Of a DNA stretch of 64,000 nt, positions 30,799 through 43,683 are shown piece by piece. Under the pieces are notes generated by a model. It was not told the origin of the DNA. It did no database searches and worked only from the letters and a program-made list of their open reading frames with translations. The stretch's first letter is position 1, and each line of letters opens with the position of its first letter. This DNA is from Ceratopteris richardii (Eukaryota; Streptophyta; Polypodiopsida; Polypodiales; Pteridaceae), in the NCBI GenBank assembly GCA_020310875.1, contig CM035422.1:50563607-50627606 (forward strand), in the 5' to 3' direction. A program made the position numbers and the translations under genes.

Positions 30799-33577
30799 AA
30801 GGCTCTTCACATTAAAGATACAAGGTAATGTTGGACATGCTATGTTTACATATGGAGAGCAAAAGGTGTCTGAATTGGATCTTTGGCATAAAAGACTTGG
30901 ACACTTTAATGAAAGAGGTATAAAAGAAATGATTAACAATGGTTCAGTGCTTGGATTGCCTAATGTTGCAGGTCAACACATGACATACAGATGTGAAGCA
31001 TGTCAGTTAGGTAAGGCTCATAAGAAATCATACAATAAGCATGGTTTTATGTATTTAGAAAGACTTGAATTGGTACATACAGATGTGTGGGGTCCTTCAA
31101 AACATTTCAATATAAATGGTTCAAGATATTATGTCATATATGTTAATGATGCTACCACGTGGATCACAATCTATGTGATCAAAGACAAGTGAGAAGTGTT
31201 TAATACATTTAAACATTATCATGCATATGCAGAAAGCATTACAGGTCAAAGATTGAAGAGGTTAAGGTCAGATGGAGGGGGCGAGTATTTCTCTAATGAA
31301 TTCAGTGATTACTTGTGGAATGCAGGTATAAAGAGAGAGGTTACTTGCAGGTACTCTCCTCAACAAAATGGAGTAGTAGAAAGAAGAAATAGAACTCTTG
31401 TTGAGTTTGCAAGATCTATGATGAAGGAGAAAAATTGTCCTAATTATTTGTGGGCTGAGGCTGTAAACACAGCCACATATTTGGTTAATAGGTTACCATG
31501 TAAAGCCTTGCAGGGTATGACACCATATGAAGCTTGGTGGGGTAAAAGACCTACCTTGGATCATTGTAGAATATTTGGATGCTTGGCATATGCATATGTG
31601 CCATCTCAATTGAGGCATAAATTGGAACCTAAAGCACAAAAGTATGTATTCATTGGTTATGATGACAAGCAGATGGGTTATAGGTTGTGGAATCCATCCA
31701 CAAAGCAATTTCTTGTGTCTAAGGATGTTACATTTGATGAGCAAGGTACTTGGTATGCAGGTACACTTAATAATCATGCAGATATCAAAGAAATTGTGAA
31801 TCAAAGGAAAGGTAAATCAAAAGTTCAAATATTTGATGAAGATTAGAATAGTGAAGTACAGATTGAAGTTGAAGAAATGCCAAGATTTGATCCAGAATTT
31901 GATGAACCAGAAACTTCAAGAAGTGGAGAAGTCAGAAGGTCATCTAGGCACAAATGGCAACCTACTAGGTATAGCTATGATACTTCATTCTTGACTACTA
32001 AAGACTATGCTTATATGTTAATAGCAGATGAAGATCCATCCACATATGATGAAGCCAAAGGGAAGAAGAATTGGGAAAAAGCTATGCAAGATGAATATGA
32101 TGCATTGATGGAAAATGAGACTTGGGATTTGGTTCCTAAGCCAAATAGTCAAAAGATCATTGGATGTAAATGGGTATACAAAACAAAAAGGTTTGCAGAT
32201 GGAAGTGTGTCTAGGTACAAAGCTAGACTTCTTGTGAAGGGATATGCACAAACATATGGTGTGGACTATGATGAAACTTATAGTCCTATTGTAAAGATGA
32301 AAACCATAAGGACTCTCATAGCAATTGTTGCTTGCAAAGGGTGGAAATTATCTCAATTAGATGTTAAAAATGCATTTTTGAATGGTTATATTTCAGATGA
32401 AGTTTACATGGAGCTACCAGATGGTTTCAAAGATCAAGTGTATCCAAATTATGTGTGTAAGCTCAAGAGAGCTTTGTATGGGTTGAAGCAGACCCCAAGG
32501 GCTTGGAATTACAGGCTTGTAAAGTTCTTAAAGGAACTTGGATTTCAAGCATCAAAGGCAGATAGTAGCTTGTTAGTCAAAGCAAGTGAGGATGGATTTA
32601 TTTATGTTTGTATTTATGTTGATGGCATAATACTTATAGGAACAGATGACAAAGGCATACACATGATTAAGAAACAGATGGATGAAGAAATCAAAATCAG
32701 TGATTTGGGAAATTTGTCATTCTTTTTGGGAATGGAGACTTCATATACTCAACATGGAGTATATGTGACTCAAGAAAGGTATCTGAAAAATTTGTTAACC
32801 AAATTTAAAATGGAAGATTGCAGGATAGCACCAACTCCAATGGAAGTAAATCACAGGTTGACTAGATATGGAGGAGAAGAATTCAAAGATATGAAGCTCT
32901 ATCAGAGTTTGGTGGGTAGCTTGATTTATGCTACATTAACAAGGCCTGATTTATCATATGCAGTTGGAGTTCTATCTCAATTCATGCATTGTCCTAGAAA
33001 GGAACATTGGATTGCAAGACAAAGAGTACTTAGGTACATCAAGGGCACACTTAAAGAAGGTCTGTATTATGGATATACTTCAAATACAAGAGTCAAAATA
33101 TACAGTGATGCAGATTGGGCAGGTAATTCTGATGATAGAAGATCAACACATGGATATTTGTGTTATGTGGGAGACAAGCTAATTTCATGGTGCTCTAAGA
33201 AGCAACATATAGTTGCTCTATCATCTACAGAAGCAGAATACAAAGGCATGGTGGAAGCTGCAAAGGAAGTAATATGGCTAAAGACACTTATGAAGAGTTT
33301 TGATGTTGTTCATAGTACTCCTATCATTTGTGGAGACAATATGAGTTCTTTATACTTGGCAGCAAATCCTGTGTTTCATGCTAGAACTAAACATATTGAA
33401 ATTCAGTATCATTTTTTGAGAGAGAAGGTTATTGATAAAGAAATTGAAGTCATGCATACTCCTACAAAAGATCAAGTTGTAGATATGATGACAAAAAGTT
33501 TGGATGGACCAAAGTTGCAGAGATTTAAAGATATGGCAGTGATACAGAAGATGCAGGTAATCACAATTGATGATTGA
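30799..33577 (+). pseudogene. Copia D integrase, reverse transcriptase and RNase H
   Basis: This is the continuation of the D polyprotein after element B. The zinc domain is WHKRLGHFNERG with CEACQLGK. The integrase core has HTDVWGPS, YVNDATTW (Asp to Asn before the catalytic Asp) and NGVVERRNR. A TGA near 31190 follows IKDK, and a TAG at 31844 lies in the linker. The reverse transcriptase has CIYVDGIIL instead of YVDD, which removes a metal-binding Asp. RNase H keeps DADWAGN and SSTEAEYKG. The stop at 33575-33577 overlaps the polypurine tract. Confidence 0.92.
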
Positions 33578-33585
33578 GGGGGAGC
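33576..33585 (+). other. Polypurine tract of element D
   Basis: GAGGGGGAGC lies immediately before the 3' LTR. Confidence 0.85.
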
Positions 33586-33756
33586 TGTTGGAGCAGAACA
33601 ATCAACAATTAGTGATTACATAAAATCTAGAAGTGGAAAGATGAATGAAAGATTGAAGATTAGTTTCAAGGAAAAGAGGAGATTCAGAAACAAAGTTCTT
33701 TTGTATATTTGTATTGTAAATATCTCAATGTATTTGGAAAAATGACGAGTTAGACT

Positions 33757-33831
<75 letters not shown>

Positions 33832-34672
33832 TCATAATCGGGGAGAGAGATATAGAAGATATAGAGAAGACAATAGATGTGAAGAATAGAAGAATAGGAG
33901 AGAATGAGATGAACATTATGTATGTCATCCATCAGATGTATGAAAATTTATGAGAAGAAAAAGTTTTCAGAGAATTGCACGTCGATCTTTTCTCTGAATC
34001 TCCTTCTGTGTTTAATATTTTGAGAAATCCTTTTGTACATGTCTAAATCCATAGTTAATCTATCTAGGTTAAAGTTTGAGAGTTCAATTGCAAACAGTCT
34101 GAGAGAATTTTGAATAGGAACATTCATATGTAAGAAAGTTCTGAGTGTCTTCTCAAACAGGCACAGATTCGATGGTCAAAGAAATGGACAGTGCTCAGTG
34201 TATAGTGTAAAGTTTTACACAAATGAGGATTCAAAATTTACGTTGAGAGGTAAGCCATCTATGGATAAAAGCATTTGCTTAAACGGGTTCTAGTTTTGGA
34301 GAACCATGTCTTAGAAGTTGAAGGTGTCAAAGTCGACATTACAGAGAGACAATTTCAAACATAGGTAAACTGTTTGAGTCATTTCTCACAATCTACTTGA
34401 GCATTTGAAGTATTTTAACTTGGAGAAGGTGCACAAGCTTTAGGCGACACATTCTACAAAGTTTCATTCAAAACTTTACACAAATGATTAGTCAATGATT
34501 GGTTAATGTGCAACAGACTTTCCTGAGAAACAAGTTTCTTCACAGTTAGCTAATTTCTTGATAGTTTGGCACTTGTCTTTCAAAATTGGTTGGAGTTTAA
34601 AGCTATTCTTGATATAGAGGTGGTCTAACATCAAGGATAGCTTGTTCTTTTGGAGATTAACACTCTCCATCA
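33586..34672 (+). repeat. 3' LTR of copia element D
   Basis: 1,087 bp, TGTTGGAGC to CTCCATCA, matching 11063-12184. The TA tract here is 70 bp (33759-33828). It is followed by the TSD TCATA and the last 14 bp of the H LTR. Confidence 0.95.
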
Positions 34673-34696
34673 TCATAGACTTTCTCCAACAGACTT

Positions 34697-37600
34697 GAGG
34701 AAATGTTTTCATCCTTAGGAAGGCTACTAATGGTTCACTCCAATCTGGCACTAAAGATACTCGATAAAGAGTGGCATGTTCCACTGGAGGTCTAGTGCTA
34801 CATATTGGGCATTTTTTGCATAATTTGTGCACATTTGCTTCCATTGTTGGCCAATATACCCCTAACCTTTGTAGGGTTCTTTGTTTCGAATGGTGTTGCT
34901 GTAATGCACCCACATGTGCTAATTGCAACCACTTAGCGTACTCCTCCTCTTCCACACAACAGGCTAAAATTCCTTGATCCATATGCTTGTACATACTCCC
35001 TGCCATGATATGGTACTTGTGGGCTTTTACTACCTCCTGATCTTGAGTGTTCATTATTGGGTATTTTGGTCCATTTGTCAATACTAGCACTAATGTCTTG
35101 GCCCATTGCGGTACAATTTCTAAATTAAACAAGTAAGCATCAGGAAGATCATCTGATACTCCTTGTGGGGGCTCTCTGGATGTAAGCCTTGAGAGACGAT
35201 CTGATCTCAAGTGAGTCTTGCCTTTCCTCACTACTACTTCAAAGTCCATTAGTAAGAGAAACCATCTTACTAATCTACCTGTATTGCATGGCTTATTTAC
35301 CAAGTATAGTAGAGCTTGATGATCAATAAAAAATTTAAACTTATTTGCATGTAAATAGTGTCTAATCTTTTTTACAACATATATACCATGCCTAATCCTT
35401 CTCGTTCGGTGGTGGTATAGTTTTGTTCAGCTTCATTCAACTGGCAACTAGCATAGGCAATTGGAAGATCCATATTACCTTTGCCCGTAGGTTGTGCAAG
35501 TACACACCCAATAGCATAATTGGATGCATCCAGGTGAACATGAAAGGGTTTGTTCCAATCAGGTGTAGTCAAGATTGGTGTTGAACACAATTTCTTTTTA
35601 AGCCCATTGAAGGATTTCTCACATTCATCACTCCACTCAAAATTTGTCAAAATGGAGTACAGAGGCTTTGCAACGATCATATACATATGAATGAATCGAC
35701 GATAATAGCCACAATGACCCATGAAAGTCTATACCTCCTTGAGATTCTTTGGCCTAGGTAGCTCTGCAATAGCTCTCACTTTCTCCTCATTCGTGGATAT
35801 GCCATTCTTTGACACTGTGTCCTAGAATCTTGCCTTGCTTGACCATAAAAACACACTTTTGTGGGTTCAAATAGACTTGATATTCTCTACATTTGTCAAA
35901 GATAGCTCTCAACACAAGGATATGTGTCTGCCTTATGTTGGAATGAGCACAAAGATCATCAACATAGACATCTAGATTTTTCCTCAAGAAATTTATGAAC
36001 ACATGACACATCAGCCTATGAAAGGTAGCTGGTGCATTGGCTAAACCTAATGGCATAACCCGAAAAGAAAATATGCCCCAATCTGTGACAAAAGTCGTCA
36101 TATGCTGATCTTCTGGAGCTATGGCCACTTGATTGTAGCCAAAGAAGCCATCAAGGAAGTTGTAGACATTCTTGCCTGCCACTCTTTCTAAGAGATGTTC
36201 AGTGATAGAAAGCGAGTAACTATCTCTAATAGTGGCTGTGTTAACTTTCTTCAAGTTAATGCATACACGTTTTCTTGGTGGTTTCCTTGTTATCATAGGT
36301 TCTCTCCTGCTTGTGCATCATGTTTAGGCATTCTTATCATGAATCTCCTATCTTTTATCTCATACTTCTTAAAATTTTCAAGGAACTCAAATAAAGATTC
36401 ATCCTCCTCAGATGTGGCTTCTTTCTTCTTCCTTTTCTTGCCTTCATTCTTGGTGATCACTTGTGTGGTTAACCTCACATTATTTGTAAGCTCTTCATGT
36501 CTCTGAGGGTGAACTTCTACTTCATAGAAATATTCCTCATTCGATGCAAAAGGTGGGTCCATAATGATTAACTCTAGATCGGAGTCACTTGCATCCTCGA
36601 ATGCATCAGTGCTAGGTTCACATTCTTCAATAGCCAAATCACACATGATTGTATCTATTGTGAAGAATGAGATGTCATAGCCATCCTCATCACAGTGGGG
36701 TGTCAATTGTTCTTCATTGATGGCTACATCCACTGTTGCTAAAATTTATGCCCAACCGTGAGGTTAAAATTCTTCATCTGGGAAAACTATAGGTGCATAG
36801 GTTGGATCTTGAATTGATCTATGAGTTTCTTTCTCACCTACCTCTCTTGCCATTTCTCTCTTCTCTTCTTCTACTGCTACTTTACACATCCACAAGTGAG
36901 TGTCTTCATGCATCCATGAGGATCATGATCCTATGGAATGAATCGACTCAATATCATCTTTAGCTCTATGGATGGGATTCCATTGAATAGTGGGTACGTC
37001 TCTATGAGAGTAATCTTTGAGATTGACTTTGGTTATAATGCCTAAGTGTTGCAAATACAAAGAATTGGTTCCCCCAATCTTGTACCACTTGCAATTCCCG
37101 CATAAATGGTCTTCCCAAAATCATCTCATAGGCTTGATTCTTGCTAAAGTCATATATGGCAAAAGTATGCTCGAACTCGACACAACATGTGGTGAGAGTT
37201 ATCCCTTCTAGTAGCCCTAAAGGTCTTTCTATGTGACCATCGGCCATCTGCAATTTCATTCTTGTTGGCTTGAGTGCTAGCTTGCCCCAATGCTTCTAGA
37301 GGGAAGTAGTGGCAATTGCAACTCTTGCACTTGAGTCTAAAATTGCCTTGGTGGTGTAACCTTGATGGGTAATGGGAAGATAGGTGTTTCCTTCTTCTCC
37401 TTCGCGCATGTCTCCTAGCTTATCCAAGGGTATTTCTGGCACTGTTCTATGAGATCCTACTTGGGAACGAGGTTTTACTAATTCTGGCACTTGGTTGGCT
37501 ACATGTTTACACAATTCTTGCTTAACCTTGAGTAGCTCTTCTAAAGTGAGGTTGCATTGCACTTTAGTGTTCTTCACTACCTCGATATTCCTAGGTATGA

Positions 37601-40600
37601 CTTAGTCTTCATTCCTCACCATGACCATGGATGCTCTCATACAAATAGACTTAGCTTCCCATGGGCTTGTGAAAAGGGGTAGTTCTTGTAAGGAATTAGA
37701 CTCGAAGTCTAATCTCTTGTGAGATTGGGTACTCTCTTGCTCTCCATAAATGGAAGGGATGTCTCATGGGAATTGATCATGCAAGTCATCCACAAGTTCA
37801 ATAGGAGGAGGAACTTCACTTTCTTTAGCCCATTTCTCTTATTGAATCTCTTGCAGGAATTGTGGTGAATACCGATTCATAGAAGAAGATGCATCTGGTT
37901 CTGTGGAGTTAGGCACATAAGCTTCCTGGGCAGGAAGGCTTATCCTTTCACTTGCCTTGTACTTACTTTGAGAGGTGGGGTCCTTTTCAAATTTAGCAAT
38001 TAGCCTCTCCAATCTTTCTAGTAGTCCATCAAAGTGCAACTGTGTCTTAGCTAAACTAGAGAAGTTAAAGAGGTGACTGGCTTCAAACATGGTTTGAGCC
38101 AATTCCACCATGTTAGCACAAATTGTAGTTCGTTCAAGCTCTAGTTCAGCTCTAGGATAACACTTTTCATGATCTGTTACGTTTGGCCCTTCTTGAAGTC
38201 TGGCCTAATATGCTTTAAGCATCATGTCTACGTCCTTGGGAGTGTGATCTGCTACGAATGATCCTACTCTAGGGGGGTGGTGGAAATGTGTGCACTGGGT
38301 TGGAAGGTGGTGGATTGGATGGAGATGGGAATGGTGGTGGTGTAGTGTGAGAGTGAGTTTGAGAAGTGAGTTCAATTATCTTGGCTTTCATTTCTCTTAG
38401 ACTTTCCTCGAGTTCATTCATCTTCTTTGCCCATTGCCTTTTCATTCTCTCGTGACTATCCTTCCAAGCGCTGGTCCTCTTCTTACTTATGCTCTCAGTC
38501 TCACTAACCTCAGAGCTCTTTTCTTGTCCTAAACCTTGGTTTGGCTGTAGAGCTTGAGCTCTAGTGACCACTTGCACTGGGGCAGTGGAAGTTAAACTTC
38601 CTGTAGAGTCTACAACTAACCCAATAATGTGATAGGAGTGATTTTTGACATATTGTTGGGGTTCTTAGGACAATCTCGCAAGAGATGCTCTTTCCCACAA
38701 TCGAGACAAAAACCCTGAATTGTCACAGTTTGGGGTTGTGTAGGAGTAGACATAGGGCAATCACGAATGAGGTGATCTCCTTGACATCGATAGCATGGTC
38801 CTCTAGGAAATGGGGGTCTTACGTGCCTAGGTTGAGGTCTAGGGTTAGGATTTGCATACATGGCATTTGCATACTCTAGCTCCCAACTAGGTTCACTCGG
38901 GTCTTCATAATAATATGACTCATTATGCTCAGGTGATCGCATGTAGTAAGCCTCTAGGCTATCGATGTGAGTAGAGTCAAAACTATGATCACTTGGATCA
39001 CTATCTGAAAGCAATGGTGTTACTGGCACTATGACTCTATTCAGGTTCTCTTCCGCAACTACGTACTTCACTAGAATCACATTGGCTGAAGTTGGTGGTT
39101 TTTGAGCTAACAAAAGTTGAGGCCTTTGTTGGGTTTGGTGGGGTTGCTAATAGGGTTTTTATGGTTTGCCATATTGTTGTGGTGTGTACTAGTTATGGTA
39201 CTTTCCTTGTTGTGGGTATGGCTGTGGGTAAGTTTGCCTAACTGCTTCCTTATTGTATGGGCAATCTTGCGCGATGTGATTAGTGTATCTCCGTTCTATG
39301 GTGCAGTATTGACTACTAGAGTTCACTTGGGGTTGAGCCATAATGGGACATACATTCACCATATGGTCGCCTCCACAAGTATAACATCTTTTCACTGGGG
39401 CAAACCTTGGTATCTGTTTGCTTACAACTCCTAACTTCTGAGCTACTTTCTCAGCAAGTTCTTCAATAGATGTGGATGGGTTTGAAATGAGGCTAGTAGA
39501 GCTATCTGAATCTCTATAGATTTTTGAAAGGTCCAATTCTTCTCCTAGATTATCCTCAATGTCTATGCACATGCATACACACTCTTCTATGGTTCTAGGG
39601 TCCTTCAAGTACACATAAAATCTCAACTTGGTACTCAACAATCCATCTAAGAATAAAGCCACTTGTTTGACTGGGGTGGGTAGCTCCGGAATAGGACATC
39701 TCTCTATGTATTGCCTAAACCTTCTTCCTAAAAGTCTAACCATCTCTTGAGGTGTCTGCTTGAAGCTATGAATCAGTGAGGAAGTATTGTGTCCTATGCC
39801 ACTCTTAGAAAATTCTGATGTGAAGGCTTTTAGAAGTTGGTCTATGTTCCTGAACTGCCTCTCATGTAGTGGTTGAAACCAAGTAAGGGCTATGTTCTTG
39901 AGAGTTAAGCCAAAGGCATTGTACTATGTGAATAGTTCATCAACTTGCTCGACTCTCAAGACTTGCCTAAATTCTGCCACATGATTGTATATGTCTTCGG
40001 TGCCATGGAAGCAATTCTTCATGGACTTAACTAGTTGTGTAGGCCTCAAGGTCCTCGTGTGTTCCCTGGGCCTTGGTAGAGGGAATTTGTTTGCATTTCT
40101 TTGATTCCTTGGGTCTCTAGGTCTCTCGATTTCCATTCTATTTATCTTTGTTCTTGTTCTTTCTCTTCCTAGTGGGTTAGCAAAGCTCACTTCTCGTCTA
40201 TCTCTACTCCTGCCCCTTTGAGCTCCATGAGCGTGGGATGTTCCAACTCCTTGGTGACAATAAGAGACATTAGATGTTGGTTGAGGGAAGACGAATTCAC
40301 CCTTCCAAGTGTAGGCATGCCTACCATGCTCTATGACCACAAGGATCCTTTTTGAAGTATTGTCTAAATAGGTCATTTTGCCTAGGCTATCAGGATCTTT
40401 AAACTCATAGATTGTGAGCATTCCTACTTCATTAGGTTGGTCAAGCTTATACCTCCAAAAAGCTTCATCAGTCTCTCGGTTTACGAGTAGATCTATGCTC
40501 TTATTGTCCTAGGGAACCCACTCTGGAGTGATGATTCTAGTCAAGAGTGATTTGCCTTGGGGAGTTCTAGGCTCTCTCCCCAAGTTCCCTTGCTCTATGT

Positions 40601-41056
40601 CACCTATGTCTGTCTCTAGAATCACATTACCAAATTCATATGTTCTATCCGGTTGGTTGTTGACTACGTACATTGTTCCTTCCTTATCTAGGTATGCACC
40701 ATTTTCGAACTTGACCACTGGATGTTCTAGTCGAAGGGGTTGATTAGGTTTCTTAATTTGCACAACAGACCTTCTAAGACCTTCCTCGTAGATGTGAGCA
40801 TCTAATTGGTTGGTCTTGATGTATTCAAGTTGAGTTTTATATGGGCCTTCAATTTTCTCTAAGTAAGCCACACTTGTACTTCCTATGGGTCTCTCCATAT
40901 CGTAAGAAATCTCTGATTCGCTAGTTTTAGAGCTAGGATAGTGTGGATAATTGCTCAAGTACTACCCCAAGACCGAGTAGTGTGATTGACACTAGCCTCT
41001 GAAGACCTAAGGCTTTGTCTATCTCTCCCTAGGTGTCATCCTGATCCAAGGTTCAT
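34697..41056 (-). pseudogene. Gypsy A gag and pol, degenerate
   Basis: gag begins at the ATG 41054-41056. Open pieces, in order, give the gag N-terminus (40509-40958), the capsid region (39924-40421) and zinc knuckle CYTCGGDHMVNVC (39189-39743). Knuckles CYRCQGDHLIRDC and CLDCGKEHLLRDC follow (38616-39113). The first protease has ILDSSARVAIAT, where the Gly of DSG is lost. Reverse transcriptase with VYVDDLC is at 35787-36296, then RNase H and the first H2C2 domain (34697-35722). About 370 bp before the reverse transcriptase are missing. It aligns with B throughout. Confidence 0.88.
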
Positions 41057-41892
41057 ATGCGTGATTGAATAACCCCAATTTACCCCAAGTACAACCTCAT
41101 TTCAGATCAATTCGTATTAGTCACTTGATTCTTTTTTAGTTGGTTATCGTGTTTATGCTCTTGTCTGATTTCACATCGTCAGGAATACTTCAGTGAATTT
41201 CCGCACTTTAAGTTGATCGCACCACGTTAAATTCCTTCCTTTAAAGTTATCAATCACAAAGAGATTATATTTAAGCTTGAACTTGAGCAATTAAGAGTCT
41301 TCAACTTGATAGATGCCTATCGTTGTTGTGACTTACTCCTAATACTATGTGTTCTTGGCCTAAGTTAGGAATTGACTGAGGTGGTTTCAAGAGAATTTCC
41401 AACCTCAAGTCCTTTGCCCTTTTGATTGCTCGTGGAGCCCAAGACATGCTCCCCCAAGCTCCGTGATCACCTTGCTAAAGTTTCTTGAAATCCTTGCTTG
41501 CACACCATAGACCTATGAAATTTTACCAGTTAAAAATGGACTTGACCATAATGTATTGACAAACAAAAACACCCGTCAACATACACTAAAAAGTATAGAC
41601 CCTTGCCTTCCTTTTTGCTCAAAACAGTATTCTCACTCCCTAGTAACAACTGAGGGTCAACTTAAAAACAATTATACTTAAAAACGATTGAGCTTTCCAA
41701 CGGGACCAAAATTGTAGCAAATGGAGTTTGTATGAAGAAGTTATAGCCAATCAGGAACTTGGGAGTCAAAACAAGTGAAGCAGGATCTCAATAATAGCTC
41801 ACAGTGTTTTCGAAGGTTTCTTTATGCTCTATTGACCTTTAAATTCCCTAATATTGGCCAAAAAATAAGCTGATTTTTTTAACCCTAAAAAA

Positions 41893-42430
41893 ATACCGCA
41901 TTTGCCAATCAATCGCCATCGATTGGTCTGTCAATGGCGATTGATGTATCCGTCACGATCGACTGGTCAATTGTGATTGACAAGTCCGATGTGGTTATCC
42001 ATCGTGATTGATAGGTCAATCGCGATTGACATGTGGCCCGAAAATTTAGTCGATCGTGGTCAAACAATCATTGACTCGGTCAATCATGGTTGATGGGTCC
42101 GTCGTGATGGACACGTCCATTGATGCTGTCGATCGTGATTAATGGGTCAGTCACAATTGACACATGGCACACGATGGCTCTGCCAATCATGGTCAATCGA
42201 TCATGGACCCTGTCGATTGTGATTGACACTGTGAGTCGTGATTGATTGGTCCATCGGGATCTGTGCATCATCGTTTGTCAGCCATGATTGATGTGTCAAA
42301 TGCAATTTAAAAAAAACAAAGGAATTTGAAAAAAGTAATCATCACATTTAGGATCGCCCATGCCTAAGCATCATGTTTATGCACTTTGTTTTGCAAAATG
42401 GTCAACTTTTTTGTCGGTCGTGATTGATAG
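41893..42430. repeat. Decayed palindromic array in the A leader
   Basis: There are many variants of GTCAATCGTGATTGAC. One unit, 42015-42030, is the perfect 16-bp palindrome GTCAATCGCGATTGAC. Most others differ at the two central CpGs, as expected from deamination. The outlying unit near 42412 matches the outlying unit of B at 29734. Confidence 0.85.
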
Positions 42431-42779
42431 AAGTCAACGCCTTGGGAACTGCAAAGTCAAATTTTTTTACTTGTTGGAGCTGGAACAAGTGCTGGAGATG
42501 TTGATTCCTACATAAAACTCAGAAAATACACAAAAACAACACACAATCCCTCTCTTGCTCTCTCTCACAAGTGAAATGAGGGGAATGTAATGGGGAAGAT
42601 GATATGACCAAAAAATTGAAAATTTTGCAAAGGTGGAGATGGAGGTGAGAGATGGTGAGGATGATGATGCTGATGATGATGGTGAAGAAAATAAAAGAAA
42701 ATAGATAAAAGTGAAGAAAATACTTATGACTCCAACATCACAACTCTATGTCTTACTATCACACGCTTGTCCTCGAAGC

Positions 42780-42801
42780 TCGATCCCCGGCAATGGTGCC
42801 A
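42780..42801 (-). other. Primer binding site of element A (tRNA-Asp, mutated)
   Basis: Same as in B except CAATGGTGCCA instead of CAACGGCGCCA, two C-to-T changes at CpG positions. Confidence 0.8.
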
Positions 42802-42809
42802 AACTTTGG

Positions 42810-43427
42810 TGTAGCTCAGTGGTGGGTAGCACCTCCTTTAATGTCAATCTCCGAAGACAAGAGGATGGTATGATGACCTCAAGCAAGTGATGGCCCAAGT
42901 GTGTGAGTGAGGAGCACACAAACATGCACACACATACACATAGAAGCGCACACAAGGCAAGAATAAAGAAAGGAACAAGGGAGTTCTTTAGATTACTCAA
43001 AAACTCTCATATACAATCTCAAATCACTAACAAGCCAACCCCAAAAATGAGCTTTCTAGCTCTTTTTATAGTTTTTGACTAGCTTTGGTCTTTTCTAGAC
43101 CTAGTGTCTAGCCGAGTTAAAAATTAGTTTCTAGGGCCTATTTGAGGGCTCAAACGTAGTCTAAAAATTATGAAAATAGATAGGTAGGTACTTCTAATGC
43201 TTCTCAAGCTCAAGGACTCCTTGGCTTACAAAATGGAGCTACAAAAATAGGAAATGGTATTTACAATAAGTGTTAGTGATGAAAATCACTATTTTAAAGG
43301 TTTTCTCTTGAGAATTTTGACATACATTCCATGAGCCCTTTCTTCGTTCGCTCTTTGTTGGCATGTGCTTCCTATCTCTTCACCTTGGCACGTACTTCCT
43401 TGATGAGTTAGCCCTTGACTTCCAACA
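42810..43427 (-). repeat. 5' LTR of gypsy element A
   Basis: 618 bp, homologous to the B LTR, from TGTAGCTCAGTGG to CTTCCAACA on the plus strand. The right flank is CTATA, but the matching 3' LTR is lost, so the TSD cannot be checked. Confidence 0.88.
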
Positions 43428-43683
43428 CTATATCATAAAAAAAAACCTTCTTACTTGTTTGACCATACGAAAAAATATTTCATAGATACCAACAATAGTT
43501 CCTACGTAACCAAGTTCGCTATCTAAAAGGTTCATATCTTTTGAGCTAGCATGTGATAGCTACTTGAAAGAAGCATGTTACACTTATGTGTTCCTCGAAT
43601 AGCTTTGATGTGAACCTTTTCCCTATATATGGACACTTTTTACTCTAGTGCTGGTTAGATTACCACATACATGATTCACTCAT

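Larger units (their letters stand above)
41057..42809 (-). other. 5' leader of element A
   Basis: This is collinear with the B leader. It carries a decayed palindromic array (41893-42300, plus an outlying site near 42412) and the primer binding site at 42780-42801. The non-repeat part is AT-rich and shows no conserved frame. Confidence 0.75.
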
